NCBI RefSeq assembly: GCF_044458865.1
Contig: NZ_JBITIH010000006.1
Location: 1-64,000 of the forward strand
Direction of reading: 5' to 3'
Length of the DNA: 64,000 nt
Origin: Micromonospora_G sp044458865
GTDB taxonomy: Bacteria; Actinomycetota; Actinomycetes; Mycobacteriales; Micromonosporaceae
The stretch's first letter is position 1. Each line of letters starts with the position of its first letter. The position numbers were made by a program, and so were the translations under genes. This document shows positions 1 through 7,801 of the stretch, in pieces. Below the pieces are notes generated by a model. The model was given only the letters and a program-made list of their open reading frames with translations. It was not told the origin of the DNA and did no database searches.

Positions 1-704
1 TCGTCCATCGGCTCGACCGACGGATCGTCGTTGTCCGTGAAGATGTCCTTCGGTGCCGGGTTGTCGGCGTACGTGGTCGCCAACTGGTCCAGCAGTAGTG
101 CCCGCCGGATCGCTCTGGCGTTCGCCGTCAGGAGCCCCGGATTCGGGGAGTCGAACCGAATCAGCCGGTCCGCCGGCACATCCTTGCCGGCCACCCACAC
201 GATCTTCACGCCCCGCGCGTCCCGACCGGACGGGAACGGATTCGGCTGGCCTTTCGGTGGGTCAAGGCTCACCGTGTTGACGTCCAGGTGCCGGGCGGCA
301 AGCGGGAAGCCGGCAAAGTCGGCGGCGGTGATCAGCCACCACGAGATGCCTTCGAAAGCAAGATCTTCGATCGTCTGGCTCAGAGTGACCACATTGGCCA
401 CGTCTGGATCAATCTGTTGCAGGAACGAACTCTGAACGATGTCCAGGCCCTTGTACTGCTGCAACGGCAGAGTGGCGATCGAGCAGAGTGCGTTCCGCCC
501 CCGCTGCACTGACGACACCGACAGCGCCTCGTCCCGCGACACCCGCCGTACCCCGGCCGTCGCGCCCAGCTCCAGGAAGAGCTGGTCGATCGGGCGCGGC
601 GTCGAGTCATTGAACGCGGCGACCGGTGGTCCGTCGAGCACCAGGGGGCGGGGTAGGGACAGCAGATCCCGCACCTGCTGTCCCAGCGCCCCGAGCCATC
701 CCAT
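1..704 (-). CDS. Phage portal protein, N-terminal part (cut by window edge)
   Basis: The frame is open from the ATG at 704 to the window edge, about 234 codons. The translation contains a stretch reading VSRDEALSVSSVQRGRNALC at about residues 55-74, followed by segments on plasma-like 'LPLQQY' and 'GISWWLITAADFAG'. This resembles HK97-type portal proteins of actinophages, where a conserved 'A-L-x-x-x-x-V-x-x-x-x-x-x-I-a-x-x-x-LPL' pattern sits near the N-terminus. The portal forms the dodecameric ring through which terminase packages DNA. It lies directly downstream of the terminase gene on the same strand, which is the usual order. The RBS is weak. The palindrome pair at 722-775 lies between the two genes. 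Confidence 0.75.
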   Translation of the reverse strand, partial: MGWLGALGQQVRDLLSLPRPLVLDGPPVAAFNDSTPRPIDQLFLELGATAGVRRVSRDEALSVSSVQRGRNALCSIATLPLQQYKGLDIVQSSFLQQIDPDVANVVTLSQTIEDLAFEGISWWLITAADFAGFPLAARHLDVNTVSLDPPKGQPNPFPSGRDARGVKIVWVAGKDVPADRLIRFDSPNPGLLTANARAIRRALLLDQLATTYADNPAPKDIFTDNDDPSVEPMD

Positions 705-721
705 GATCGGGAGTGTACGTG

Positions 722-775
722 AACTAACTTTCGATTCGAAGGTTAGTTCCGCCACAAACCTTCGATTCGAAGGTT
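722..775. repeat. Two tandem palindromes between terminase and portal
   Basis: Positions 722-748 hold a near-perfect 27-bp palindrome (arms AACTAAC and GTTAGTT around TTCGATTCGAA, one mismatched pair). Positions 757-775 hold a perfect 19-bp palindrome, AACCTTCGA-T-TCGAAGGTT. Both share the core TTCGATTCGAAGGTTAG. The second overlaps the terminase stop codon (774-776). They could be a double operator or RNA hairpins that tune portal expression. No U-run follows on the coding strand, so a simple terminator is less likely. Confidence 0.7.
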
Positions 776-2378
776 AGGAGCCGTGCGGACGACGGGAAAC
801 CTTGCGGATCCTCGGCAGCGTCCGAGCCAGATGCACCGCACCAGCCACCCCATACACCGCGTCGACCGGACCACCGGACCGCGTGAACACCCACCCGCCG
901 CCCTGCTTCAACGGCTCCGCCTTCTCCACCTGGGCGTCGAGCATCTTCTGACCGGACTGCGCCAACGTCCGTGCCGTGACTTCCTTCGCCAGCCCCATGC
1001 ATACCGCCGGCATCTCGCCCCGGATCTCCGCCACCCGCACACCACGCGGCGGCCACCCGCGCACGCCCTCCTTGCGCCGGTCGGTCAGCTTCGCCGCCAC
1101 CGCGGCGGCCGGGCCGCTCGGGAACCAGCCGAGTACCTTCGGCTTCACCCGCTCGGCCCACGCCGGTAGCTCACGCTCCATCTGGGCTGCCGCGTCCGGG
1201 CCGGTCCACTCGTGCACCGTCTCGACCCGTACCCGCTCGTCCTCGAGGACCGTCGCCACGGCGAGTGTCGCGTGGGTGCCGTCCAGCGACAGGTCGACGC
1301 ACGCGGCCAGTCGCTGCCGCTGTTCCAGATCGAGCGGTGCCCGGTCCAGGCAGTCCTTCCACCGGCCGGGGTCGATCGCCGGATTCAGCAGCGGCACCCG
1401 CTGGCACAGCACCTCCGCCCGGAACCCGGCCTCTTCCTCTCCGCCGGCCCGCTTTGCCCGGCGGGCGGGGCCGAGGAGGTCGTCCCAGTGCTGCCGCCGG
1501 CCGACGTTCGGGTTCGCGGCGGCGATCGCGTCCAGGTCGTCAACCTCGCACCCCGGCGGCGCCGACCACTCCAACAGCCCAAGCCGCGGGTCACCGACGA
1601 TGTCCTCGGCCGCCAGCAGCTCGGCCACGCCCCGCTCCCCGGACTCCCGGTCCCACCACTCGATGAACTCGACCGCCGACTCCCGCAGCGAGTTCAACAC
1701 CACCGACGTGTCGTCGCCCATGTTCGTGATCGCCCACGCCTGACCGAACGGGCGGGCGTTCATCGCGTTCGTCGCCGCGTTCCACGCCACCCACGTCGCG
1801 TGCTCCCGCAGCTCATCGATGATCAGCCGGTCAATCCGGAGCGACCGCCCACCGCGTCGGTTCGCCGCCGCGATCTTGTACCGGGTGCCGTGCGTCGTCA
1901 GCAGCCGGACGTCGTTGTTGCCCTCCTTCACCGCGTTGCGGGGCAGCTGGGCAGCAAGCTCGTCGACGTCCTCGGCGATCGTGCGCGCCTGGTCCCACGA
2001 CTCCCGGGCGTACTCGAGCATCGTCGACATGCCCAGCGTCAGCGGCCACTTCTCCACGAACATCCAGAACAGCGCCAGCACCGTCAGCAGGAACGTTTTG
2101 CCGTTCTGCCTGGCAACGAGCACGAGTACCGTCCGGAACCTCGGGCGGCCGTCCGGCAGCAGCTCGCCACCGTGGATGACCGCCAGTTCCTCCCAGGGAT
2201 CCAGCGGCATCCGGAGCTTGTCCCGCGCGAAGTCGATGACTGCCCAGCCGTACGACGTCGCCCGGGTCAGCGCACACCCGCAGACGCACGGCCCCGAGGG
2301 ACCCTGCACCAGCGGCGGCGTGGCCAGCCGCGGCGTGGTCGAGCCGAGCCGAACGGGCGCCACAGCCAGGGCGGTCAC
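774..2378 (-). CDS. Terminase large subunit
   Basis: 534 aa from a GTG at 2378. This is the motor and nuclease that cuts concatemeric phage DNA and pumps it through the portal. The N-terminal ATPase half shows a Walker-A-like VARQNGKT at about residue 87 and a Walker-B-like RLIIDELREH at about 185. The C-terminal half has a CVDLSLDGTHATLAVA segment at about 348, the first acidic strand of the RNaseH-like nuclease domain. Length fits the family. The HNH gene lies 85 bp upstream and the portal downstream. No small terminase subunit is recognisable in the window. Confidence 0.9.
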   Translation of the reverse strand: MTALAVAPVRLGSTTPRLATPPLVQGPSGPCVCGCALTRATSYGWAVIDFARDKLRMPLDPWEELAVIHGGELLPDGRPRFRTVLVLVARQNGKTFLLTVLALFWMFVEKWPLTLGMSTMLEYARESWDQARTIAEDVDELAAQLPRNAVKEGNNDVRLLTTHGTRYKIAAANRRGGRSLRIDRLIIDELREHATWVAWNAATNAMNARPFGQAWAITNMGDDTSVVLNSLRESAVEFIEWWDRESGERGVAELLAAEDIVGDPRLGLLEWSAPPGCEVDDLDAIAAANPNVGRRQHWDDLLGPARRAKRAGGEEEAGFRAEVLCQRVPLLNPAIDPGRWKDCLDRAPLDLEQRQRLAACVDLSLDGTHATLAVATVLEDERVRVETVHEWTGPDAAAQMERELPAWAERVKPKVLGWFPSGPAAAVAAKLTDRRKEGVRGWPPRGVRVAEIRGEMPAVCMGLAKEVTARTLAQSGQKMLDAQVEKAEPLKQGGGWVFTRSGGPVDAVYGVAGAVHLARTLPRIRKVSRRPHGS

Positions 2379-2463
2379 AGGGAGTCACCGGGAGAGAGAG
2401 AAAAAGGACAGAGCGGGCTGTCCGCCATGATCCTCCATGGGGAAAAACCGCAGGTCACGGCGC

Positions 2464-2781
2464 TCACCATCGTGTTACCGCCTTGTTCGGTGGGTCGGTG
2501 TGCTGGGTCGGGTCACCGATGTGCAGGTTGCAGGCACTACAGGCAGCGACGATATGGCGCGGGTCGTCGCCGGTGGCCGCCTTGCCGAGGGTGTGGTGGG
2601 CGTGGCCTGCGTCCGGTCCGGCGAGCGCGGCGATGTCGGTGCAGGTGTGCTGCCTGTGGCCTGGCACCTTGTCACACCACCCATCGCGGTGGGCTCGGCA
2701 CCGGTACCCGTCGCGGGCGAGGACCTGGGTGCGGATGCGTCGCCACTGTCGGGTGCTGCCGCCCACCCATGACCGACTCAC
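2464..2781 (-). CDS. HNH endonuclease
   Basis: 105 aa. Metal-dependent nuclease of the HNH family. The sequence shows RDGYRC, a central block with GHAHHTLGKA (histidines of the beta-beta-alpha-metal site) and a second cysteine pair, CSAC, followed by N-L-H, the HNH signature. In HK97-like phages an HNH protein next to the large terminase is needed for cos cleavage, and the position immediately upstream of terL fits that role. ATG start. Confidence 0.85.
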   Translation of the reverse strand: MSRSWVGGSTRQWRRIRTQVLARDGYRCRAHRDGWCDKVPGHRQHTCTDIAALAGPDAGHAHHTLGKAATGDDPRHIVAACSACNLHIGDPTQHTDPPNKAVTRW

Positions 2782-2858
2782 GCTGATCGCCCGCTCGGGT
2801 GGTGGCGGGTGCCTGGTCGGCGGGTGACGCTGTTGCTGGGTCCGTCCACACTGGCTCG

Positions 2859-3278
2859 GTGACTACTGTCGTGGGGGATGCACGTACGGGCCGTAGTGAT
2901 CGCAGGGTGCGGCGTTGGGTGGTGTGGGTCGCGGCTGGCGTCGTGGCGCTGGCCGTGGCGTCCGGTGGTGCCGCGTACCTGCTCGGCCGTGGTGGTGAGC
3001 TGCCGACGCTGGATGGTCCAGGCCGGGCCGCGTGCGACGCGCTGAGGCTCGGGTACGGGCCGGCGCAGGTGTCTGGTGTCCAGAGCGAGCGAACGGAGCT
3101 GGCGGACCGGATAGCCGAGTACGTCGACCGGTCTCGGACGCGGGGCCTGGCGGATGCCGCAGGCGTCCTGTCCCGTGGTGCGGCAGGTACGACCGAGCAG
3201 TGGCAGGCCGGCGCGGCGGCGGTGCAGCAGGAGTGCCTGGACGCCGGGTACCCGTTGGGTGGGTACCCGGCCCAGTAG
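2859..3278 (+). CDS. Small membrane-anchored protein of unknown function
   Basis: 139 aa from a GTG at 2859; an upstream in-frame start at 2799 would overlap the HNH promoter region. A basic stretch is followed by one transmembrane helix (WVVWVAAGVVALAVASGG, about residues 20-40), then an extracytoplasmic region with two cysteines (about 65 and 128). It is the only plus-strand gene inside the otherwise minus-strand late and early runs, and is divergent from the HNH gene. A plus-strand gene in a lysogen can be expressed independently of the lytic operon, so it could be a lysogenic conversion or superinfection factor. That is inference; no family was recognised. Confidence 0.55.
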   Translation: MTTVVGDARTGRSDRRVRRWVVWVAAGVVALAVASGGAAYLLGRGGELPTLDGPGRAACDALRLGYGPAQVSGVQSERTELADRIAEYVDRSRTRGLADAAGVLSRGAAGTTEQWQAGAAAVQQECLDAGYPLGGYPAQ

Positions 3279-3289
3279 CGTCCTGCCGG

Positions 3290-3448
3290 TCACCTGGCGT
3301 TCCGGCCCGTCGCGGCCTTGACGAGCGCCATCGCGCGGGCGAGGTGCTTCACGCAGAGCAGGATCTCGGCCGACTCGTCGGCGACCTCGGCGCTGCACTG
3401 CTGGTCGTTTCGGCGGAGGTAGCGGCACTGGGTGTGCTTCGCGGTCAC
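3290..3448 (-). CDS. Small Cys/His-containing phage protein
   Basis: 52 aa, GTG start at 3448. It has two cysteines near the N-terminus and a CVKH further on, which could bind one zinc. The start overlaps the stop of the preceding gene (GTG at 3448-3446, TGA at 3447-3445), so it is probably translated by coupling. It is part of the run of small overlapping genes transcribed leftward from 4237. I recall similar short proteins from actinomycete phages and integrative elements; the function is unknown. Confidence 0.6.
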   Translation of the reverse strand: MTAKHTQCRYLRRNDQQCSAEVADESAEILLCVKHLARAMALVKAATGRNAR

Positions 3449-3639
3449 GACCGGCCCTCTCGGTTCGCGTCCTCGCGGTGCTCACGCAGCTCGGCGACCA
3501 GGCGGCGCACCTCGTTGGTCAGGCTGCGCACCTCGGCCTTGCTGGCGCCGCGCTCGCCCCGGGTGCTGACCCAGAACAGGGCGACGATGAAGGCCATCAT
3601 CAGGGCGGTGCCGGTGAGTTCGGCGGTGGTGGGGTCCAT
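3445..3639 (-). CDS. Small single-span membrane protein with C-terminal coiled coil
   Basis: 64 aa, ATG at 3639 with a strong GGAGG six bases upstream. A hydrophobic helix (LMMAFIVALFWV, about residues 11-24) is followed by a charged heptad-like helix (SLTNEVRRLVAELREHRED). The layout, a short periplasmic N-terminus, one membrane span and a charged tail, is compatible with a holin or a membrane-tethered accessory protein, but no lysin gene is visible beside it. It overlaps the downstream 52-aa gene by 4 bp. Confidence 0.65.
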   Translation of the reverse strand: MDPTTAELTGTALMMAFIVALFWVSTRGERGASKAEVRSLTNEVRRLVAELREHREDANREGRS

Positions 3640-3650
3640 GGTTCCTCCAG

Positions 3651-3911
3651 TCAGAACAGGGTGAGTGGGGGTTCGGCCTTGCGGGGTCCGGTGCAGTGGT
3701 GCGCCGGGTGGATCGGGCCGGCCGGCGGGTGGTCGGGGTTGCGCCAGGTGAGGTAGCCGCGGCCGTCGATGACGTAGGCGAGCCCGGCCGCATCGAGGCC
3801 CTGCGCGGTCCGTTCGGCCCGGACAGGGATGCCTTCGTCCTGGCCGACGAGCACCGTCCGGCCGCACCGGCAGGTGCGCTCCACCGCGACGGTGCTCGGG
3901 AAGCCGCTCAC
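3651..3911 (-). CDS. Hypothetical phage protein with a CxC motif
   Basis: 86 aa. The GTG at 3911 overlaps the stop of the upstream gene (TGA 3910-3908), a GTGA coupling junction, which is why this start is preferred to the more distant ATG at 4043. It contains CRCGR near the N-terminus and an HPAHHC segment near the C-terminus. These could form one zinc site. The start spacing and codon phase fit its neighbours; the function is unknown. Confidence 0.6.
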   Translation of the reverse strand: MSGFPSTVAVERTCRCGRTVLVGQDEGIPVRAERTAQGLDAAGLAYVIDGRGYLTWRNPDHPPAGPIHPAHHCTGPRKAEPPLTLF

Positions 3912-4237
3912 GGCTTGCCTCGGGGCGTTCGGCGCCAGCACGCACGGCTGTCCGAACCGTCGCTGTGGAGGTGCCGGCCGAGGTGATGGACGTAGGCGCT
4001 GGGCACCTTGCAGGCTGGGCAGCGTTCCAGGGTGTTCCGGCACCGGCTGACTTCTTCGTGTACGGCGAGGGCCGCTCGGGCGTCGGCGACCGCGAACGCC
4101 GCGACCGCGTCGAGCACTGTCCGGTTGCCGTGGAGTCCGTAGTTGGCGAGGACCCGGTTCAGTTCCGCCAGTTCGGTGTTCCGGATCCGGAACTCGACGG
4201 CGGCCGGACTGAGGTCGGATGAAGGCTTGTTCGTCAT
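3908..4237 (-). CDS. Hypothetical phage protein with Cys/His cluster
   Basis: 109 aa from the ATG at 4237, with a GGGAGCCGGG purine-rich stretch upstream. The first 70 residues are predicted helical and acidic. The C-terminus has CPAC followed by two histidines (VHHLGRHLH), a likely zinc-binding unit. It is the first gene of the small-gene run (4237 down to 3290) and follows the inverted-repeat region at 4281-4426. Function not recognised. Confidence 0.6.
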   Translation of the reverse strand: MTNKPSSDLSPAAVEFRIRNTELAELNRVLANYGLHGNRTVLDAVAAFAVADARAALAVHEEVSRCRNTLERCPACKVPSAYVHHLGRHLHSDGSDSRACWRRTPRGKP

Positions 4238-4280
4238 CGTGTCCCGGCTCCCTGCGTGATCTTCTTCATCGACGGCGGTA

Positions 4281-4426
4281 GGGTGGACAGGGTGGACGGT
4301 GTACACCCCACCCCGATTCCCGGAGCACATCTGATAGTGATGATTTTGTTTGTGACCTGCGGATATAGATTTACGTCACGGTCATGTTTCCGGGTGATGG
4401 GGTGTACATGTACACCCTGTCCACCC
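4281..4426. promoter_or_regulatory. Inverted repeats around an A+T-rich core; candidate origin or operator
   Basis: A 14-bp sequence GGGTGGACAGGGTG (4281-4294) recurs inverted as CACCCTGTCCACCC (4413-4426). Inside them lie a 10-bp palindrome GGTGTACACC (4298-4307) and an 18-bp perfect palindrome GGGTGTACATGTACACCC (4400-4417). The 80 bp between is strikingly A+T-rich for this genome. It sits just downstream of the helicase-like gene and upstream of the small-gene run. Symmetrical protein sites around an A+T-rich stretch suit a replication origin or a looped operator-promoter. Sequence alone does not decide which. Confidence 0.6.
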
Positions 4427-4439
4427 CATCTCCGGGTCA

Positions 4440-5981
4440 TCACCTGACACCGCCTGAGGCGACGCGGTATCGGCGGCCGTCGACATCCCGGCCCATGGTG
4501 TCGGTCGCCACTGTCTCGACGTCGATCTGCCCCGCGTCGAGCAGTCGGTCGATCGCGGCGTCGAAGTACGACCGTGAGCGGTTGGCCAGATCGCGGCGAA
4601 GCTTGGAGTGCGCGATCCAGTCGCCGGCCCCTGTGAGCTTCCGAACGAGCGTGCGGGCTACCCGCTTGACCGTCTCTTCCTCGGTCCGCTCGTCCACGAT
4701 CACGGCCCGGTCCGCCTCGGCCTCACCACGGCGACGGTTGCGTACCGACTCCACCCGCTCCAACTCGGCAACGACCTCGTTGCGCGTGCGCTGCGAGACG
4801 GTGGCGACGACCTCGGATAGCTCCCAGTCCGCCGCCGAGACTTCGGCCCGGTTGTCGAGCAGGGCCAGGGCGGCAGCCACCTTCAGGCGTGCCAGCAGGG
4901 CGTGACCGTCGAGGGCAGTCACCTGGCCGCGAAGCTGGGCCAGTCGGACGCCGATGATCACGCGCTGCGCTTCCTCGCACACCGGCAGCACCACCCGGCC
5001 CGTGCCGGACTCACCAAGGGGCCAGGTCGGCAGCTTCCACTTCCACGGCGCCGGCGCGACCGGGGCTTCATCGGGGGCGATCGGGTCGGTCGCCGGCAGC
5101 CAGATGAACCGCTGCGGCGTGCCACCGTCGCTCTCTCCGAGCAGGCCGCCGGCGCGACCGGGCTGGACTCCGGCGACCAGGCAGAGCCGGTACTTGTGCG
5201 ACGGCACGGGTAGCCGTTTCGCCGGGTCGGCGTATCCGAACCCGAGCCGTTCACCGGACCATGCCTTCCGAAGCTCCGGCATCAGCGTTGCTCCGGTGCG
5301 GGAGCCCAGCGCGGTCAGGCTGTCGATCTCCGGCACGGAGAGCAGGGCTGACTCCGTGTGCTGGGTCAGATCACCCTTCCGGTTACGGCTCATGAACAGG
5401 TGGGCGATGCCCTCGCCGGATCCCAGGCTGGACACATCCAGCTCGCCAAAGTCGATCGCGTCGGCGGCGGCCGACTCGGCGGCACCCTTGCCCGCGCCGG
5501 ACCCACCCACCAGCGCGACGAAGGTGTTCAGGCTGGCGTGTCCACCGACGATCGGCGGGAGCACCACGAACGGGGGCACGGACGTGACCAACCGGGTCAG
5601 CGTCACGCCCAGGGCCGCCCAGGGCGCGGCCCGACGGGCACGGGCGAAGTCATGAATGTGCTGGAGCTGAGGCCGCGCCGCCCAGAAGTCGCGGTACGGC
5701 TCGACGGTCGGGGCGGCGGGGGTTCCGGCCGTGGGCGTCTGCGAACACGAGCAGGTGAACTTCCCGCCGTCACCGGCCGTACGGCACGTCGGGCAAACCG
5801 GGTGCTGCTTGCCCTGCCATCGAGCAGCTTCGGCCCGGTGGCTTCCTTCGTCCAGTAGTACCCGGGCGGCGTGGATGGCGTCGTAGCTCAGGCCAGCCGC
5901 GTCAGCCGGTACCGGTCCGTCCAGGTCGGACCAGTCCAGTGGTTCGTCCGGGTCGACCATGTAGATCGCGGGGGTGGTCAC
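4440..5981 (-). CDS. Replicative helicase-like / DUF3987-type ATPase
   Basis: 513 aa. The N-terminal 100 residues contain a zinc-finger-like CPTC...CSCS. A P-loop, GGSGAGKG, sits at about residue 175, with SSLGSGEGIAHLF next and an acidic VPEIDSL (about 230) in the Walker B place. The C-terminal 120 residues look like a winged helix. This combination is typical of DUF3987 or primase-helicase replication proteins in phages and integrative elements. Its start overlaps the stop of the upstream gene as ATGA (5981-5978). The repeat cluster at 4281-4426 just beyond its 3' end could be the origin it acts on. Confidence 0.7.
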   Translation of the reverse strand: MTTPAIYMVDPDEPLDWSDLDGPVPADAAGLSYDAIHAARVLLDEGSHRAEAARWQGKQHPVCPTCRTAGDGGKFTCSCSQTPTAGTPAAPTVEPYRDFWAARPQLQHIHDFARARRAAPWAALGVTLTRLVTSVPPFVVLPPIVGGHASLNTFVALVGGSGAGKGAAESAAADAIDFGELDVSSLGSGEGIAHLFMSRNRKGDLTQHTESALLSVPEIDSLTALGSRTGATLMPELRKAWSGERLGFGYADPAKRLPVPSHKYRLCLVAGVQPGRAGGLLGESDGGTPQRFIWLPATDPIAPDEAPVAPAPWKWKLPTWPLGESGTGRVVLPVCEEAQRVIIGVRLAQLRGQVTALDGHALLARLKVAAALALLDNRAEVSAADWELSEVVATVSQRTRNEVVAELERVESVRNRRRGEAEADRAVIVDERTEEETVKRVARTLVRKLTGAGDWIAHSKLRRDLANRSRSYFDAAIDRLLDAGQIDVETVATDTMGRDVDGRRYRVASGGVR

Positions 5982-6343
5982 GCGGCGGCCAGCCGAACCA
6001 GGGCCGCCAGCGGAGCGCCGGTCTCCCAGTCGACCGGGCCGCCGTCGTACCGGTAGCCGGGCGGTCGGCCGAGTTGGTGGTTGATCCGGTCGGCGGCGGC
6101 CGACATCTCGGCCATCCGTACGGCCACCTTGGCCTCGTACGTGGCGCGCATCGTCGCGTTGTCCTGGGCCGCGCAGTGGACCTCGGCCACGTCCTCGAGG
6201 TGGGTCGCCGTACGGCCTGCGTCGAACGCGAGGTGCATCAGGTACGCGGCCTGTTCCCGCGTGAAGGTCTGCTGGCCGCTCTCGATCGCGTCGACGGCCC
6301 GGAGGGTGATGCCGGCGGTGGTCACCGGTTCGGTACGGAGCAC
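5978..6343 (-). CDS. Hypothetical phage protein upstream of the helicase
   Basis: 121 aa from a GTG at 6343 after a G-rich stretch that could serve as RBS. Mostly helical; the first 60 residues (ITLRAVDAIESGQQTFTREQAAYLMHLAF) look like a DNA-binding or phage early protein. It overlaps the helicase gene by 4 bp (ATGA), so the two are co-translated. No family recognised. Confidence 0.6.
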   Translation of the reverse strand: MLRTEPVTTAGITLRAVDAIESGQQTFTREQAAYLMHLAFDAGRTATHLEDVAEVHCAAQDNATMRATYEAKVAVRMAEMSAAADRINHQLGRPPGYRYDGGPVDWETGAPLAALVRLAAA

Positions 6344-6730
6344 GTTCGCCCCCCGCTTCTGCTCGTTCGGTTGTGCGGTGCTGCGCTGGTGCTGGCGGTT
6401 CAGTCCCCGCCCCGTCTTTCCTGCCTGGGAACCGGCCCCCGCTGCGGGACTGGTCGGGCTGGGTGTGCGAGTAGAACGGACCGGCCGGGCTTACGTCTCG
6501 CTCGGCTTAGTCCCGTCTGTCAGATCGCTGCGGGAGTCGAAAACGCAACACCCGATTACCTCGATGAGTCAGAGGTCAACTGAGCCGTATGGGCTCAGTT
6601 GCGAGCAGTCGGCGCACGAGGGCACCGATCCGCTCTGGGTGGCCACGGTGCGCTGGGCAGCGTGTACCTGGCCGACAGCCGCCGGTGGCCCGGCAGTCGT
6701 CAGCCGGGGGGAGTAGAGGAGTCGGGGCGC
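6344..6730. other. 387-bp stretch without a convincing gene; contains a stem-loop
   Basis: No frame on either strand has convincing codon bias. A perfect 10-bp inverted repeat, CAACTGAGCC/GGCTCAGTTG, lies at 6578-6602 with a 5-base loop. No U-run follows on either strand, so it may be an operator or a processing site rather than an intrinsic terminator. The stretch separates the membrane-protein pair (6731-7155) from the replication genes (4440-6343). Confidence 0.5.
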
Positions 6731-6937
6731 TCACCGCCGCCGCCCGGCGCCGAAGTGAATGGCCGCACCCGCGACGGCGACTGCGGCGATGCCCGTGAGG
6801 ACCACCGCGAGGACGACGGCGGCCGGTTCGACCTGGACCTCGCGCCCGAGCTGGGCGACCCAGTACGCGGCCACCGCGACGGTGCCAAGCGCGGAGACGA
6901 TGACGACCAGGCGCTGGCCGCGATACCGCCGGCTCAC
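6731..6937 (-). CDS. Small two-span membrane protein
   Basis: 68 aa with two hydrophobic helices (about residues 10-28 and 39-61) joined by a short acidic loop, and basic ends. The start overlaps the stop of the upstream 73-aa gene (ATGA at 6937-6934). Small two-span proteins are common in the early operons of actinophages and integrative elements. The function is unknown. Confidence 0.65.
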   Translation of the reverse strand: MSRRYRGQRLVVIVSALGTVAVAAYWVAQLGREVQVEPAAVVLAVVLTGIAAVAVAGAAIHFGAGRRR

Positions 6938-7155
6938 GCCGCGACCGCCTCAGCCGGAGCTGAGGGGGAGGCGACCGGGGTGGGGCCTGGCCGCGTGGAG
7001 TCGGTCCGAGTCGGCGGCCGGGCCGGTGCCGGGTGGCGGACTGATGCGGCCCGGGGGGCGAGTAGGCGGCGCAGATCGGTGATCTGCGTGCTGGTCAGCG
7101 GGGGTGCTGCCGCGACAACCAGGGCCGCGAAGTCGAGAGGTGTGGCGTTACTCAT
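6934..7155 (-). CDS. Small hypothetical protein, first gene of the leftward early operon
   Basis: 73 aa, ATG at 7155. The N-terminal half has the pattern PPLTSTQITDLRRLL, which resembles the conserved 'L-T-x-x-Q-x-x-x-L-x-x-L' tail of short proteins from actinomycete mobile elements. A related tail (WPPLTEEQRDTIASLW) is seen in the 149-aa protein at 17776-18225 of element 2. The C-terminal half is proline- and threonine-rich and probably disordered. It is coupled by ATGA overlap to the membrane protein downstream. Confidence 0.6.
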   Translation of the reverse strand: MSNATPLDFAALVVAAAPPLTSTQITDLRRLLAPRAASVRHPAPARPPTRTDSTRPGPTPVASPSAPAEAVAA

Positions 7156-7257
7156 GGTGATGGCTCCTAGCCACCCAGTAAGGCGACACCGACCACAGAA
7201 GTAGCATCAAAGGCCATTCGGACCTACTCTGTAGCCCTGCGAAGTGTTGCGAACTAT

Positions 7258-7271
7258 CGCGAAGCTTCGCG
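7258..7271. promoter_or_regulatory. 14-bp perfect palindrome in the early promoter region
   Basis: CGCGAAGCTTCGCG is a perfect palindrome, preceded within 20 bp by two more GCGAA motifs (7239-7253). It lies in the 220 bp between the excisionase-like gene and the start of the leftward early operon (7155). It is a likely operator for the repressor at 7802-8377 or for the excisionase-like protein. Confidence 0.55.
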
Positions 7272-7374
7272 TGTCGCCCTATGGGCGGTGATCAGGTTCG
7301 CCGGGTACTTACTTGGCGGTGAGAGCCGGCGAACTTGGTGGATTGGTGAAGCGGCGGCCTGGGAGCTGGAACTC

Positions 7375-7614
7375 CTAGACCGCCGCTTCCTGCTTGATGC
7401 CCTGGTACGTGTCCGTGTTGCCGACCTTGATGCCGAGCGCTTCCAGGATCGATGCCTGGGTGACGATCAGCTTGCGGCCGACGCGCAGCACAGGGACCGG
7501 GAAGTCCCCGCTCTGTGCGAGCTTGTATGCGGTGAGCTTGCTGATCCCGAACGCCCTTCCGGCCGTTGGGACGTCGATGCTGACCGGCAGGGCCAGCAGT
7601 TCGTCTCGGTTCAC
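7375..7614 (-). CDS. Helix-turn-helix excisionase-like protein
   Basis: 79 aa. The segment SIDVPTAGRAFGISKLTAYKLAQSG carries the MerR/excisionase-type HTH, and VPVLRVGRKLIVTQASILEALG is the wing with the usual 'P-V-x-R-x-G-R-x' element. Such proteins act as recombination directionality factors or as early regulators. It lies two genes from the serine integrase, divergent from the repressor, as in the control region of a temperate phage. Confidence 0.8.
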   Translation of the reverse strand: MNRDELLALPVSIDVPTAGRAFGISKLTAYKLAQSGDFPVPVLRVGRKLIVTQASILEALGIKVGNTDTYQGIKQEAAV

Positions 7615-7660
7615 TCGGTGCTCCTGGTCGGTTCCGACAGGATGGGGCGCGGCCCCGATC

Positions 7661-7790
7661 TCGGTACCTACATCGGTACTTACGTCCGTGTAGTTCCCGC
7701 ATGCTGACGAAAGCCTAACTGTTGGGTCAGGACTGGTCCAGCCGACATTAGACCGGAACCGCTGTTGTCATCTAACCTGTAGGAGGTTAG
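7661..7790. promoter_or_regulatory. Repressor-excisionase intergenic control region
   Basis: A 12-bp motif is repeated head to tail with two differences: TCGGTACCTACA (7661-7672) and TCGGTACTTACG (7673-7684). A 7-bp inverted repeat, CTAACCT/AGGTTAG (7772-7778 and 7784-7790), overlaps the AGGAGG that would be the ribosome-binding site of the repressor gene at 7802. Autoregulation of the repressor at this inverted repeat is a reasonable inference. The direct repeats lie about 50 bp upstream of the excisionase-like start and could control that gene. Confidence 0.55.
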
Positions 7791-7801
7791 CCTTCTGTCT
7801 C

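Noticed and set aside
1212..2786. 524-codon plus-strand frame across the terminase region
   Set aside because: Arginine- and proline-rich shadow of the terminase and HNH genes, typical of high-G+C antisense frames.
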